A DNA stretch of 64,000 nucleotides, taken from contig NZ_SPQS01000003.1 of assembly GCF_004570865.1 (NCBI RefSeq), positions 1 through 64,000 of the forward strand. The letters run 5' to 3'. The position numbers were made by a program, and so were the translations under genes. The stretch comes from Bradyrhizobium frederickii (GTDB taxonomy: Bacteria; Pseudomonadota; Alphaproteobacteria; Rhizobiales; Xanthobacteraceae). Below, piece by piece: positions 50,945-60,687 of the stretch. The notes beneath the pieces are model-generated. The model searched no databases. It saw nothing but the letters and a program-made list of their open reading frames with translations, and was not told the origin of the DNA. The stretch's first letter is position 1. Each line of letters begins with the position of its first letter.

Positions 50945-51727
50945 ATGTCGTTCCGCCTCCCCCTGATCCTGTCCACCGCGCTCGCCTTGTGGTCGGCCCC
51001 TGTCACGGCCGAGACCATCAAGATCGGCGTGACGCCCGGGCCGCATGCGCAGATCCTGGAGGCGGTGAAGCCGATCGCGGCGAAGAATGGCCTCGACATC
51101 CAGCTGCTCGAATTCTCCGACTATGTCGTGCCGAATGCCGCGCTCGATGCCGGGGAGATCCAGGCGAATTCGTTCCAGAACCAGCCTTATCTCGACAACC
51201 AAAAGGCCGATCGCGGCTACAAGATCGAGTCGGTCGCCCTGACCGTGAACTTCCCGATCGGCGTCTATTCGAAGAAGCATAAGGCCTTCGCCGACATTCC
51301 CGAGGGCGGCAAGGTCTCGATCCCGAACGATCCGACCAATGGTGGCCGCGTGCTGCTGCTGTTGCGCGACAAGGGCGTGATCAAGCTCAAGGACGGCACG
51401 GGCTTCAAGCCGACGGTGCTCGACATCACCGAGAATCCCAGGAAGCTGAAATTCATCGAGGTCGACGCGGCGCAGGCGCCGCGCGCGCTCGACGACGTCG
51501 ATGCTGCCGCGATCAACACCAATTACGCAACCCAGGCGGGACTCGATCCGGTCAAGGATCCGATCCTGCGCGAAGACCCCAAGGGCCCCTATGTCAATCT
51601 GATCGCGGTGCGCGCGGCCGACAAGGACAAGCCCTGGGTCAAGATCCTCGTCGACAGCTACCACACACCTGAAGTGAAGGAGTTCGTCCTCGCCAAGTTC
51701 AAGGGCGCGGTGCTGCCGAGCTGGTAG
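50945..51727 (+). CDS. MetQ/NlpA-family periplasmic binding protein
   Basis: A 260-residue binding protein (from the ATG at 50945, after GGAG; an ATG at 50933 is possible). The signal peptide is cut near PVTAETIK and there is no lipobox Cys, so it is soluble rather than a lipoprotein. It has the MetQ pattern: KIGVTPGPHAQILEAVKPIAAK, LDAGEIQANSFQNQPYLDNQK, IPNDPTNGGRVLLLL. It may bind methionine or a related sulfur compound. No MetN or MetI follows. Confidence 0.88.
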   Translation: MSFRLPLILSTALALWSAPVTAETIKIGVTPGPHAQILEAVKPIAAKNGLDIQLLEFSDYVVPNAALDAGEIQANSFQNQPYLDNQKADRGYKIESVALTVNFPIGVYSKKHKAFADIPEGGKVSIPNDPTNGGRVLLLLRDKGVIKLKDGTGFKPTVLDITENPRKLKFIEVDAAQAPRALDDVDAAAINTNYATQAGLDPVKDPILREDPKGPYVNLIAVRAADKDKPWVKILVDSYHTPEVKEFVLAKFKGAVLPSW

Positions 51728-51895
51728 GCAGTCTGCCCATGCAAAGCCCAGCGCAGGGGCGATCCCTGCGGGCCACCTTACGTATGCGTCTGACGTATGA
51801 GCCCTGCGTATGAGCCTTGCGCAATGTCCGCTTGTCTGGAGCAGCAGTTACCGACATCATCGCCGGACTGGCCATCCTCGTCCGACAGGGGTCGT

Positions 51896-52930
51896 ATGAA
51901 ACGCTTTGCAAACCTGAAACGCCTGGGATTTTTCACGCGGCTGCTCGACGAGGCCCCGCCGGCGGACCGCTACCGCTTCGCGGCCGAACAGATCGTGCGC
52001 GCCGAAAAGGCGGGCCTCGATTCCGCGTGGATCGCGCAGCATCATTTTCACGAGCGTGAGGGCGGCCTGCCGTCGCCCTTCACCTTCCTCGGCTACGTCG
52101 CAGCGCAAACCTCGCGCATCCGCCTCGGCACCGGCATCGTCACGCTGCCGCTGGAGAACGCGGTGCGGGTGGCGGAGGACGCCGCGGTGCTCGATCTGCT
52201 CTGCAACGGCCGCTTCGAGCTCGGCGTCGGCACCGGCGGCAATCCGTCGGCGTTCGCCGCCTTCGGCCTCGACAGCGCCCAGCGCAACGAGATTTTTGCC
52301 AGCAATCTCGAGGTCGTCCGCACCGCTTTGGTCGGCAAGCCGCTCGCGGGCGGCGACACGATCTATCCGCAACGGCCGCAACTGGACAAGCGGATCTGGC
52401 AGGCGACGTTCTCGGTGGCCGGCGGGGCGCGCGCCGGCAAGGCGGGCGATGGCCTGCTGCTGTCGCGCACCCAGCCGCGGACCAAGGAGGCGCCGAAGGC
52501 GACTCTCGCCGAGATCCAGAATCCGGTGATCGATGCCTATCTGGACGCGCTGCCCAAGGGAGCCGAGCCGCGCATCATGGCCTCACGCAGCGTTTTCGTC
52601 GCCGACGATCATCGTGAGGCAATGCGGCTCGCAGACATTGGGCTGCGCCGCGCGCTGCCGCAATTCATGAAGGGCGGACACGCCAAGCCGGGCGAGACGC
52701 TGGAGGAGATGATTGAGGCGTTCGACACCCATGTCGGCGATGCCGATCACGTCATTGCCTCGCTGCGGGCCGATGCGACGCTGGAACGAGTGACCGATCT
52801 CGTGTTCCAGGTGCATTCGGTCGATGCGCCGCACCCTCACGTCCTGCGCTCGATCGAGCTGGTCGCGGAGAAGGTCGCGCCGGCGCTGGGCTGGACCCGG
52901 ACGGCGGGCGAAGTGGCGCTGGCGGTCTAG
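51896..52930 (+). CDS. Luciferase-like flavin monooxygenase
   Basis: A 344-residue FMN-dependent enzyme of the bacterial luciferase fold, which uses reduced flavin and oxygen. Segments include WIAQHHFHEREGGLPSPF, RLGTGIVTLPLENAVRVAEDAAVLD and ELGVGTGGNPSAF. The ATG follows GACAGGGGTCGT. I believe it belongs to the KPN_01858 group, which sits beside the CMD and AhpD genes that follow. The substrate is unknown; organosulfur compounds are a fair guess given the MetQ-like gene upstream. Confidence 0.9.
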   Translation: MKRFANLKRLGFFTRLLDEAPPADRYRFAAEQIVRAEKAGLDSAWIAQHHFHEREGGLPSPFTFLGYVAAQTSRIRLGTGIVTLPLENAVRVAEDAAVLDLLCNGRFELGVGTGGNPSAFAAFGLDSAQRNEIFASNLEVVRTALVGKPLAGGDTIYPQRPQLDKRIWQATFSVAGGARAGKAGDGLLLSRTQPRTKEAPKATLAEIQNPVIDAYLDALPKGAEPRIMASRSVFVADDHREAMRLADIGLRRALPQFMKGGHAKPGETLEEMIEAFDTHVGDADHVIASLRADATLERVTDLVFQVHSVDAPHPHVLRSIELVAEKVAPALGWTRTAGEVALAV

Positions 52931-52967
52931 CCGGAATGAATGTGATCGCGTTGCACGAGGCTGAATG

Positions 52968-53567
52968 ATGCCAACTGAAGATATCATCGACACGCTCGCC
53001 GGGATCGAGCCGGGCTCGGCGCTCGACGTCGTCCGCGCCCGCCGCCTGCAGGCGCGTGAGAATGCGCAGAAGAGCTATCTCGCCTTGTTCGAGCCGATCG
53101 ACGCGAGCGATTTTTCGCTTGCCGAGCGTGCGGCGGTCGCGGCTTTCGTGACCGGGCTTCATGGCGAATCGCCCGTCGCCGCCTTCTATCGCGAGAAGCT
53201 TGCAGCGAACGCGGAAGCCGCACGCCTGGCGGAGGCGATCGACGCCGAGATCGCGCGGGGCAGGACGTCGGGCCCGTACGGCGCCTTTCCGGCTGGCCCG
53301 TTGTCGATCGAGAACAAGGCCGGGCTGATCTACCGCGTGAGTTCGGAGCGCAAGGCCGCCCTCGGTCCGCGGCTTGTCGCGGCGCTCGAGCATGCGCATC
53401 TGCTGGTGTTCCGGCCGCGCGATGCCGCGTCCGCCGACATGAAGGCGCTGCTCGCCGCCGGCTGGTCGGCCACCGGCATCGTCACCTTCTCCCAGCTCGT
53501 CGCGTTCCTGTCATTCCAGCTGCGGGTCGTCAGCGGCCTGCGCACGCTCGCTGCGGCAAGCGCTTAG
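52968..53567 (+). CDS. CMD-domain protein (Avi_7170-like)
   Basis: A 199-residue protein with a carboxymuconolactone-decarboxylase-like fold, from the ATG at 52968 (GAGG seven bases upstream). It has FSLAERAAVAAFVTGLHGESPVAAFY and the SAAGWSATGIVTFSQLVAFLSFQLRVVSGL tail. The usual CxxC of AhpD proteins is absent, so it probably has a binding or structural role. It is the first of a pair with the gene at 53580, 12 bases away. Confidence 0.85.
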   Translation: MPTEDIIDTLAGIEPGSALDVVRARRLQARENAQKSYLALFEPIDASDFSLAERAAVAAFVTGLHGESPVAAFYREKLAANAEAARLAEAIDAEIARGRTSGPYGAFPAGPLSIENKAGLIYRVSSERKAALGPRLVAALEHAHLLVFRPRDAASADMKALLAAGWSATGIVTFSQLVAFLSFQLRVVSGLRTLAAASA

Positions 53568-53579
53568 GAGACCGCAATC

Positions 53580-54155
53580 ATGAGCACCGTCAATCCCCCT
53601 GTCGTCTTCACCCAGGATGAACTCGGTTGGGTCTCCTGGATCGATCCGCTGCCCGAGGTCGAGTTGACCGAGCGGCATTACGCCGGCCTGGTCGATCGCG
53701 CCCGCGCCAAGTCGGACTATTTCCGCCTCCTGGTGCGCGATCCCGAAGTGCTGGAAGCCCGCACCAAGACCGACAAGGACATCTTCTACAACGTTGCCGA
53801 CGGCCTGCCGCGTGCCGAGCGGGAGCTCGCGGCCGCTGCGACCTCGCGCCACAACGGCTGCATCTATTGCGCCTCGGTGCATGCGCGCTTCGCCAGCACC
53901 TATTCCAAGCGCCGCGAGGACGTACAGCGCCTGCTCGACGAGGGCGTCGGGGCCGATCTCGGGGAGCCCTGGAATGCCGTGGTCAAGGCCTCCGTGGCGC
54001 TGGCCGCGACGCCGATCGCGTTCGGTCATGACAATATCGCGGAGCTGCGCCGCGCCGGTCTCGACGATGCCGAGATCGTCGACGTCATCAACGGCGCCTC
54101 GTTCTTCAATTGGGCCAACCGGCTGATGCTGTCGCTCGGCGAGCCCTCGAAATAG
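53580..54155 (+). CDS. Alkylhydroperoxidase-like protein (Avi_7169-like)
   Basis: A 191-residue AhpD-fold protein. The thiol pair is present in RHNGCIYCASVHARFAS, near residues 97-100, as expected for a peroxidase using the CxxC. It follows the CMD gene by 12 bases with AGGAGACC before the ATG. The paired arrangement with a flavin monooxygenase suggests that the two proteins handle peroxide or a reactive product of that oxidation. Confidence 0.88.
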   Translation: MSTVNPPVVFTQDELGWVSWIDPLPEVELTERHYAGLVDRARAKSDYFRLLVRDPEVLEARTKTDKDIFYNVADGLPRAERELAAAATSRHNGCIYCASVHARFASTYSKRREDVQRLLDEGVGADLGEPWNAVVKASVALAATPIAFGHDNIAELRRAGLDDAEIVDVINGASFFNWANRLMLSLGEPSK

Positions 54156-54215
54156 GCAATCTGACCGGCACAAGATTTGCTGCTTGTTTCAACATTTGAG
54201 TGGATGGAGCCGCGC

Positions 54216-55373
54216 ATGAGCAACATCGATCGTCGTACCCTGGTCAAGGGCTCGCTTGCCGCCATGATGGCGGGAGCGGCCTTCTCGCGCAGTGCCTTCG
54301 CGCAATCGTCCGAACCGATCCTGCTCGGCGTCAGCGGCCCGCTGACGGGACCGAACGCGCAATACGGCACGCAGTGGAAGCAGGGCTTTGATCTCGCGCT
54401 CGACGAGATCATGGCGGCCGGCGGCATCAACGGGCGCAAGCTCGCCTATCAATTCGAGGACAGCCAGAGCGATCCGCGCCAATCGGTGGCGATCGCCCAG
54501 AAGTTCGTGTCCGATCCCCGGATCGTGATGGAGCTCGGCGATTTCTCCAGCCCGGCCTCGATGGCGGCCTCGCCGATCTACCAGCGCGGCGGCCTCGTGC
54601 AGTTCGGCTTCACCAACTCGCACCCCGATTTCACCAAGGGCGGCGACTTCATGTGGAGCACCTCCGTCAGCCAGGCCGACGAGCAGCCGCTGCTGGCGGC
54701 CTATGCCGTCAAGCGTCTCGGCCTCAAGAAACTCGCCGTGCTGCACCTCAACACCGATTGGGGCCGCACCAGCCGGGACTATTTCGTCAAGGCGGCGAAG
54801 GAGTATGGCGCGGAGGTCGCGGTGACGGAGGGCTATATCGCGGAAGAGCGCGACTTCCGCTCGACGCTGGTGCGCGTGCGCGATGCCAATCCGGACGGGC
54901 TGATCCTGATCTCCTATTATTCCGACGGCGCGCTGATCGCTCGCCAGGTGCGCCAGGTCGGCCTCAAGCAGGTGATCTGCGCCGCGAGCTCGGTCTACTC
55001 GCCGAAATTCATCGAGCTTGGCGGCGAGGCGGTCGAGGACGTCCATCTCGGCACGCGCTATTTCCCGCAGGATCCCAGGCCCGAGGTGAAGAAGTTCATC
55101 TCCGGCTTCAAGGCCAAGTACAACGGGCAGGAACCCGATGCCTTCAACGCCTATTCCTACGATGCGATGAACATGGCCGCCGCTGTCGTCAAGATCGGCG
55201 GCACCGACCGCCGCGCGATCCGCGATGCCTTCGCGAAAGTGAAGGACGTCTCCAGCGTCATCTTCGGCCAAGCGACGTTCGACGTCGAGAGCCGCCGCGT
55301 CAAGGGCGCCATGAACGCCGAGCTCGTCGTCCGCAAGGGCCAGTTCGCGCTCTGGGACGGCAAGCCGACCTGA
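54216..55373 (+). CDS. Branched-chain-type ABC binding protein
   Basis: A 385-residue binding protein of the LivJ class with a twin-arginine-like signal (IDRRTLVKGSLAAMMAGAAFS). Segments include LLGVSGPLTGPNAQYGTQWKQGFDLALDEI, DSQSDPRQSVAIAQKFV and AFNAYSYDAMNMAAA. ATG 54216 follows TGGAGCC. It starts the Liv-type operon that carries its own permease and ATPases. The class takes up many amides and acids, so the solute may well be the substrate of the nearby monooxygenase. Confidence 0.92.
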   Translation: MSNIDRRTLVKGSLAAMMAGAAFSRSAFAQSSEPILLGVSGPLTGPNAQYGTQWKQGFDLALDEIMAAGGINGRKLAYQFEDSQSDPRQSVAIAQKFVSDPRIVMELGDFSSPASMAASPIYQRGGLVQFGFTNSHPDFTKGGDFMWSTSVSQADEQPLLAAYAVKRLGLKKLAVLHLNTDWGRTSRDYFVKAAKEYGAEVAVTEGYIAEERDFRSTLVRVRDANPDGLILISYYSDGALIARQVRQVGLKQVICAASSVYSPKFIELGGEAVEDVHLGTRYFPQDPRPEVKKFISGFKAKYNGQEPDAFNAYSYDAMNMAAAVVKIGGTDRRAIRDAFAKVKDVSSVIFGQATFDVESRRVKGAMNAELVVRKGQFALWDGKPT

Positions 55374-55381
55374 CCTGACGG

Positions 55382-55399
55382 CCGGAGCATTCGCTCCGG
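55382..55399 (+). terminator. Hairpin after the binding-protein gene
   Basis: CCGGAGC and GCTCCGG form a 7-bp stem with loop ATTC, 9 bases after the stop. Such a partial block would keep the binding protein more abundant than the permease. Confidence 0.5.
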
Positions 55400-55429
55400 T
55401 CGCCTTCCTTTCCACGCGGGGACCCACGT

Positions 55430-57253
55430 TTGTCTTCCTGGCTCGACTACACCATCAACGGACTGATCGTCGGCAATGTCTATGCCCTGGTCGCGGTCGG
55501 GCTCGCGCTGATCTTCGGCGTCAGCCGGCTGATCAACTTCGCGCAAGGGTCGATCTATCTGGTCGGCGCCTATGTCGGCTGGGTGGCGGTGGTGCAGCTG
55601 CATACGCCGCTGCCGCTTACCATCATCGTGGTGGCCGCTTCCGCCGCGCTGGTCGGGCTGATCATCGAGCGGTTCGGGCTGCGGCCACTGCAGAACTCGG
55701 TGCGGATCGCGCCGCTGCTCGCGACCATCGGCATCAGCTTCGTGCTCGATCAGCTGGTGATGCTGACCTTCTCGCCCAATCCGCGCGCGCTGCCGAGCCA
55801 GTTGCCGGACGTGCGCTTCCAGGTCGGTGGCGGCACCATCGGTCCGCTCGACCTGCTGATCGCCGGCGTCGGCATCACCAGCGCGCTGCTGCTGTTCGTG
55901 TTCCTGCGCTACTCCAAGCTCGGCTGGGCGGTGCGCGCCGCCTCGCAGGACCGCGACGCGGCGATGCAGATGGGCGTCGACGTCAACCGCGTCAATCAGG
56001 CCGTGTTCGGCATCGCCGCTGCGCTCGGCGGCGTCTCCGGCATGCTGGTCGGCATGTACTACAACCAGATCGACACCGCGATGAGCCTTCAGGCGACGCT
56101 CAAGGGCGTCGTCGCCGAAGTCGTCGGCGGCGCCGGCAATGTGCCCGGCGCGGTCGTCGGCAGCCTGCTGCTGGGGCTGGTGGAGAGCTACGGCGTCGCC
56201 GTGTTCGGCACCAGCTACCGCAATCTGTTCGCGTTCCTGCTGCTCGTCGTCGTGCTCGTGCTGCGGCCGAACGGCCTGTTCGCCAGCGCGCGGCAGGCGC
56301 CGCCCGAGCCGCTCACCGGCACCTTCATCGCGCCGAGCCGCCCCATGCGCATTCCGCGCTGGGCCTTGGCTGTTGCGGCGGCGATCTTCGCGATCCTGCC
56401 GTTGTTCCCGGTGTCGTTCTACGTGCTTCAGACCCTGATCAACGCCTGGCTGCTCGGCATGCTCGCTCTCAGCCTGACGCTGGTCGCGGGCACGATCGGC
56501 CAGGTCTCGCTCGGTCACGCCGCGCTGCTCGCGATCGGCGCCTATACTTCCGCGCTGCTGTCGCTCACGTTCTCCGTTCCGGTCGGCCTTGCCATCATCG
56601 GCGGTGGCCTGATGAGCGCCGCGCTCGGCACCACGCTGATCTCGCCGTCGTTCCGCCTGCGCGGGCACTATGTCTCGATCGCGACGCTTGCCATCGGCGA
56701 GATCGTCTCGCTGGTGATCCTGAACTGGGAAGGCGTCACGCGCGGCCCGATCGGAATCTCAGGCATCCCGCCGCTGTCGCTGTTCGGTTACGATCTGATC
56801 AGCCCAAACTCGATCTACTGGTTCAGCTTTGCGGTGATGGTGGTGCTGGCGCTGCTGCAGGGGCGGCTGCTGACCTCGCATCTCGGCCGCAGCTTCCGTG
56901 CCATCCGCGACGACGACATCGCCGCGCGCGCCTATGGCCTCAGCCTGAACCGCTACAAATCGCTGGCCTTCATCTTCGGCGGCTTTGCTGCCGGCATCAG
57001 CGGCGGCATCGCGGCGCACCTGTATTCCTACATCAACCATGAGACCTTCAACACGCAGCAATCCATCCTGGCGCTGACCGTCGTCATCCTCGGTGGCCTC
57101 GGCAATGTCGTCGGCGCGATTCTCGGATCGGTGGCGCTGGTCGGCCTGCCGGAGTTGTTCCGGATCGCGGCGGAGTATCGCATCCTGATCTACGGCATCG
57201 TGCTGCTGCTGCTCGTGCGGTTCAGGCCGCAGGGCCTGCTGGGGACGATCTGA
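55430..57253 (+). CDS. Fused LivH-LivM permease
   Basis: A 607-residue membrane protein starting with TTG at 55430 after GCGGGGA. The first half (about 1-290) is LivH-like and the second (about 305-607) LivM-like, giving two permease units in one chain. LivH hallmarks include [32 protein letters not shown]; LivM hallmarks include [26 protein letters not shown]. With the ATPases it imports the solute bound by the protein at 54216. The stop overlaps the next start by one base. Confidence 0.94.
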   Translation: MSSWLDYTINGLIVGNVYALVAVGLALIFGVSRLINFAQGSIYLVGAYVGWVAVVQLHTPLPLTIIVVAASAALVGLIIERFGLRPLQNSVRIAPLLATIGISFVLDQLVMLTFSPNPRALPSQLPDVRFQVGGGTIGPLDLLIAGVGITSALLLFVFLRYSKLGWAVRAASQDRDAAMQMGVDVNRVNQAVFGIAAALGGVSGMLVGMYYNQIDTAMSLQATLKGVVAEVVGGAGNVPGAVVGSLLLGLVESYGVAVFGTSYRNLFAFLLLVVVLVLRPNGLFASARQAPPEPLTGTFIAPSRPMRIPRWALAVAAAIFAILPLFPVSFYVLQTLINAWLLGMLALSLTLVAGTIGQVSLGHAALLAIGAYTSALLSLTFSVPVGLAIIGGGLMSAALGTTLISPSFRLRGHYVSIATLAIGEIVSLVILNWEGVTRGPIGISGIPPLSLFGYDLISPNSIYWFSFAVMVVLALLQGRLLTSHLGRSFRAIRDDDIAARAYGLSLNRYKSLAFIFGGFAAGISGGIAAHLYSYINHETFNTQQSILALTVVILGGLGNVVGAILGSVALVGLPELFRIAAEYRILIYGIVLLLLVRFRPQGLLGTI

Positions 57254-58098
57254 TGGCGGAGCACGCACCCATGCTGTCCCTGCGCGGGCTGACGCGCCGC
57301 TTCGGCGGCCTCACCGCCGTCGACGCCATCGATCTCGATCTCGCCAAGGGTGAGCTGATCAGCATCATCGGCCCGAACGGCGCCGGCAAGACCACGCTGT
57401 TCAACCTCGTCACCGGCCTCGACCGGCCCGACGCGGGTACGGTTCACTTCGAAGGCCAGGAGATCACGGGCCTGTCGCCGGAACGGCTCGCGGCCGAGGG
57501 CATCGCGCGCACCTTCCAGCTCGGCCGCGTCTTCGGCAATCTCAGCGTGATGGACAACGTCCTGATCGGCGCGCACACGCGCTTGCGCGCGGTGAAGCCG
57601 GCCGTGCCGGTCATCGGCCCGCTGCTGGAGCTTGGCCTTGCGCTGTTGCGTCCCGCCAGTGTCAGAGCGGAAGAGGAGCGGCTGCGCGAAGACGTGAAGG
57701 CGATCCTCGCCCGCTTCGGCGAGCGGCTCTTGCCGCGGATCGACCAGCCCGCCTATAGCCTGTCCTACGCCAACCGCCGCCGCGTCGAGATCGCGCGCGC
57801 GCTCGCGCTGAAGCCGCGCCTGTTGCTGCTGGACGAGCCGACCGCCGGCATGAACCCGACCGAGACCGCGGAGATGCAGGGGCTCGTCGCCGAGCTCAAG
57901 GCGGAAGGTCTGACCATCCTGCTGATCGAGCACAAGCTCGAGATGGTGATGCGCCTCTCCGACGGCGTCATCGTCATGGACGAAGGCAAGAAGATCGCGG
58001 AAGGCCCGGGCGAACAGGTGCGTAACGATCCCAAGGTGATCGAGGCCTATCTCGGCCACGGGCTGTCGGAGACGGCGGAGCAGGAGAGCGCGGCATGA
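57253..58098 (+). CDS. livG: Branched-chain-type ABC ATPase (LivG)
   Basis: A 281-residue ATPase with Walker A GPNGAGKTTLF, the LivG-type insert, a modified signature LSYANRRRVEIA, Walker B LLLLDEPTAGMNP and switch His (LIEHKLEMVM). It pairs with the LivF-like ATPase that overlaps it by 4 bases. Confidence 0.95.
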   Translation: MAEHAPMLSLRGLTRRFGGLTAVDAIDLDLAKGELISIIGPNGAGKTTLFNLVTGLDRPDAGTVHFEGQEITGLSPERLAAEGIARTFQLGRVFGNLSVMDNVLIGAHTRLRAVKPAVPVIGPLLELGLALLRPASVRAEEERLREDVKAILARFGERLLPRIDQPAYSLSYANRRRVEIARALALKPRLLLLDEPTAGMNPTETAEMQGLVAELKAEGLTILLIEHKLEMVMRLSDGVIVMDEGKKIAEGPGEQVRNDPKVIEAYLGHGLSETAEQESAA

Positions 58099-58835
58099 CG
58101 ACGAGCGCCCCCGAACCGCTGCTGACACTGTCGAACGTCAATACGTTCTACGGCCAGGCCCAGGTGCATTTCGATCTGTCGATCACGGTCGCGCGCGGCC
58201 ACATCGTCTGCCTGCTCGGCGGCAATGCCAGCGGCAAGTCGACCACGATGAAGATCATCCTTGGGCTCGTCAAACCGCGCTCGGGTGAGGTGACCTTCGA
58301 CGGCGCCTCGCTTGTCGGGCTGACGACGCCGCAGATCGTCCGCCGCGGCATCGCCTCGGTGCCGGAGGCGCGGCGGCTGTTTGCGGACATGAGCGTGCGC
58401 GAGAACATCCTGATGGGCGCCTTCGTGCGCAACGATCGCGAGGCGATCGCGCAGGATCTCGACAGGATGCTGACGCTGTTTCCGAAGCTCGGCCAGCGGC
58501 TGTCGCAGCGTGCCGGCTCGCTCTCCGGCGGCGAGCAGCAGATGGTCGCGATGGCGCGGGCGCTGATGAGCCGACCCAGGATGATCGTGATGGACGAGCC
58601 GACCATGGGTCTGTCGCCGCTCTATGTCGATCGCGTGCTGGAGCTGATCAGGACCATCAACCAGGAAGGCGTCTCGGTGTTCATGGTCGAGCAGAACGCC
58701 AGCCTCGCGCTCGAGATCGCGCATGAGGCCTATGTGCTGCAGACCGGCAAGATCGTGCTGTCGGGCCCGGCGCGGGCGTTGAAGGACGACCCCCGCATCC
58801 GCGATGCCTATCTCGGCGGCTCCGAGGCGGCCTGA
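58095..58835 (+). CDS. livF: Branched-chain-type ABC ATPase (LivF)
   Basis: A 246-residue ATPase with Walker A GGNASGKSTTM, signature LSGGEQQMVAMARAL and Walker B RMIVMDEPTMGLSP. It completes the transporter begun at 54216. Its Walker A has the unusual form GGNASGKST. A palindromic repeat follows at 58857. Confidence 0.95.
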   Translation: MTTSAPEPLLTLSNVNTFYGQAQVHFDLSITVARGHIVCLLGGNASGKSTTMKIILGLVKPRSGEVTFDGASLVGLTTPQIVRRGIASVPEARRLFADMSVRENILMGAFVRNDREAIAQDLDRMLTLFPKLGQRLSQRAGSLSGGEQQMVAMARALMSRPRMIVMDEPTMGLSPLYVDRVLELIRTINQEGVSVFMVEQNASLALEIAHEAYVLQTGKIVLSGPARALKDDPRIRDAYLGGSEAA

Positions 58836-58856
58836 CGTAGTGCGCTGACCTCTCCA

Positions 58857-58887
58857 CGTCATGGCCGGGACAAGCCCGGGCATGACG
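58857..58887. repeat. Palindromic repeat between convergent genes
   Basis: CGTCATG-CCGGG-ACAAG-CCCGG-CATGACG folds into one hairpin of the common rhizobial REP type. It lies between livF and the convergent ATPase gene and can end both transcripts. Confidence 0.65.
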
Positions 58888-58901
58888 ACTTCCCTCTCGT
58901 A

Positions 58902-60413
58902 TTAGGCCGACGCCGCGCTCGCGACCTGCTCGGCCGGCAAATCATCGCCATGGGGGTCGCCCGGCGCGGTGGCCCAGGCCAGCTCCACCAGCGTCACGAT
59001 GCGGCGACCGCCGCCGTCCAGCTGGACCACGATCAGGCCCTGCTCCTCCATGTAGCCGAGCAGCCGCTGCGCCCGGCGCAGCGAATGCGAGCCATAGGCC
59101 CGCGCGATCGCGGCGTCGCCGGGGCAGGGCCAGCCTTCCTTGGCGGCGCGCGCGATCATCATGAACACGCCCTGCATGTCGTCGGGCAGAATCGACGCGC
59201 GCAGCGCTACGTCCTGCCAGGCGTCGTCTTCAGTGAGATCGGTGCCGAGCCCGGCGCGCGCATGGGTCAGCATGCGGCGAAACTCGTTGAGGTCGGGCAC
59301 CGCCGAGCCGAGGCCCTCGATGCGGCAGCGGACCACGAACTCCTGGTAGAGCACGCCGATGGCGCGGAAGCCCGCGTCGGGCGCGGCGAGCACGGCCCGC
59401 AGCGTACGGTCCACGCGCTCGCGCCGTTCGGCGAGCTCCTCGGCGCTGACCGGCACCTCGACCGCTTCCGGCTGGATCACCGGGGCGGCGGCCTTCGCGG
59501 CACGAAGCTGCTCCAGCAGATCCGGCGCCGGCCGGCGCTGCGGCCGGCTGGCATCGGGCGGCGGCGCGGCCAGGATCACCGCGCGCGCATCCTCCAGCGT
59601 CGCTTCGGGCAGCGGCATCAGGCGCGGCGTCGAGTTGCGCGGAGAGGTGTCGGTCGGGCCGATGTTCAGGCGCAGCGGACGGCGCGACAGCGCAGGTCCC
59701 AGCGCCATGAACTGTCCGCGCTCGAGATCGCGAAAGGCCTCGGCCTGCCGCCGCTCCATGCCGAGCAGATCGGCGGCGCGCGCCATGTCGATGTCGAGGA
59801 AGGTCCGGCCCATCAGGAAGTTGGAGGCTTCCGCCGCAACGTTCTTGGCGAGCTTCGCCAAACGCTGCGTCGCGATGATGCCGGCGAGGCCGCGCTTGCG
59901 GCCGCGGCACATCAGGTTGGTCATGGCGCCGAGCGAGAGCTTTCGCGCTTCGTCCGAGACTTCGCCCGCCACCGCCGGCGCGAACAGCTGCGCCTCGTCG
60001 ACGACCACGAGCATCGGATACCAATGGTCGCGGTCGACGTCGAACAGGCCGCCGAGAAACGCGGCGGCGCGCCGCATCTGGTTCTCCGCGTCGAGACCTT
60101 CGAGATTGAGCACGGTGGAGACGCGATGCAGCCGCGCGCGTTCGCCGGCAACCTGAAGGCCGCGCTCGGTGTGATCCTCGGCCTCGATCACCAGATGGCC
60201 GAAGCGCTCGGCCAGCGTGACGAAATCGCCTTCGGGGTCGATGATGGCCTGCTGCACCCAGGGCGCACTCTGTTCCAAGAGCCGCCGCAGCAAATGCGAT
60301 TTGCCGGAACCGGAATTGCCCTGCACGAGGAGGCGGGTCGCCAAGAGTTCCTCGAGGTCCATGGCGGCCGCGGCGCCCGCCGTGGTCTGCCCCATCTCGA
60401 TCGCAACCGTCAT
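58902..60413 (-). CDS. HerA-like ATPase
   Basis: A 503-residue P-loop ATPase of the FtsK-HerA type. Walker A is QGNSGSGKSHLLRRL (near residue 32), Walker B VVVDEAQLF (near 138), followed by a GRKRGLAGIIATQRLAKL sensor region. The C-terminal third has a winged-helix-like end. HerA proteins are hexameric DNA-pumping motors, usually paired with NurA nuclease or used in phage defence with Sir2; no partner is present here. Alone, it may be a chromosome-linked ATPase of unknown job. Confidence 0.85.
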   Translation of the reverse strand: MTVAIEMGQTTAGAAAAMDLEELLATRLLVQGNSGSGKSHLLRRLLEQSAPWVQQAIIDPEGDFVTLAERFGHLVIEAEDHTERGLQVAGERARLHRVSTVLNLEGLDAENQMRRAAAFLGGLFDVDRDHWYPMLVVVDEAQLFAPAVAGEVSDEARKLSLGAMTNLMCRGRKRGLAGIIATQRLAKLAKNVAAEASNFLMGRTFLDIDMARAADLLGMERRQAEAFRDLERGQFMALGPALSRRPLRLNIGPTDTSPRNSTPRLMPLPEATLEDARAVILAAPPPDASRPQRRPAPDLLEQLRAAKAAAPVIQPEAVEVPVSAEELAERRERVDRTLRAVLAAPDAGFRAIGVLYQEFVVRCRIEGLGSAVPDLNEFRRMLTHARAGLGTDLTEDDAWQDVALRASILPDDMQGVFMMIARAAKEGWPCPGDAAIARAYGSHSLRRAQRLLGYMEEQGLIVVQLDGGGRRIVTLVELAWATAPGDPHGDDLPAEQVASAASA

Positions 60414-60687
60414 GTCCCCGACTCAAGTCCTCGTCATTCGCGGACAGCGGCTTATCAATCCCGTCGCAGCGCGTCGAGCGGCACGGGGCTGATCATGCCG
60501 CGTTGCCCACGGCGGCGTTCCGGTCTGATTCGATTTGCCGTAGAAGTGCGGGACGAGAGGGGACTTGCGGATTTTCGCCCTCGTTCGCGGGCATTTCGGC
60601 GGCTTCGGCGCCGATTCCGGGCTTTTGGGGACCGGATTCGATGATGGAGATCAAACCAGCCCGGCCCCAGGCCTGGTAATCAGGCGC

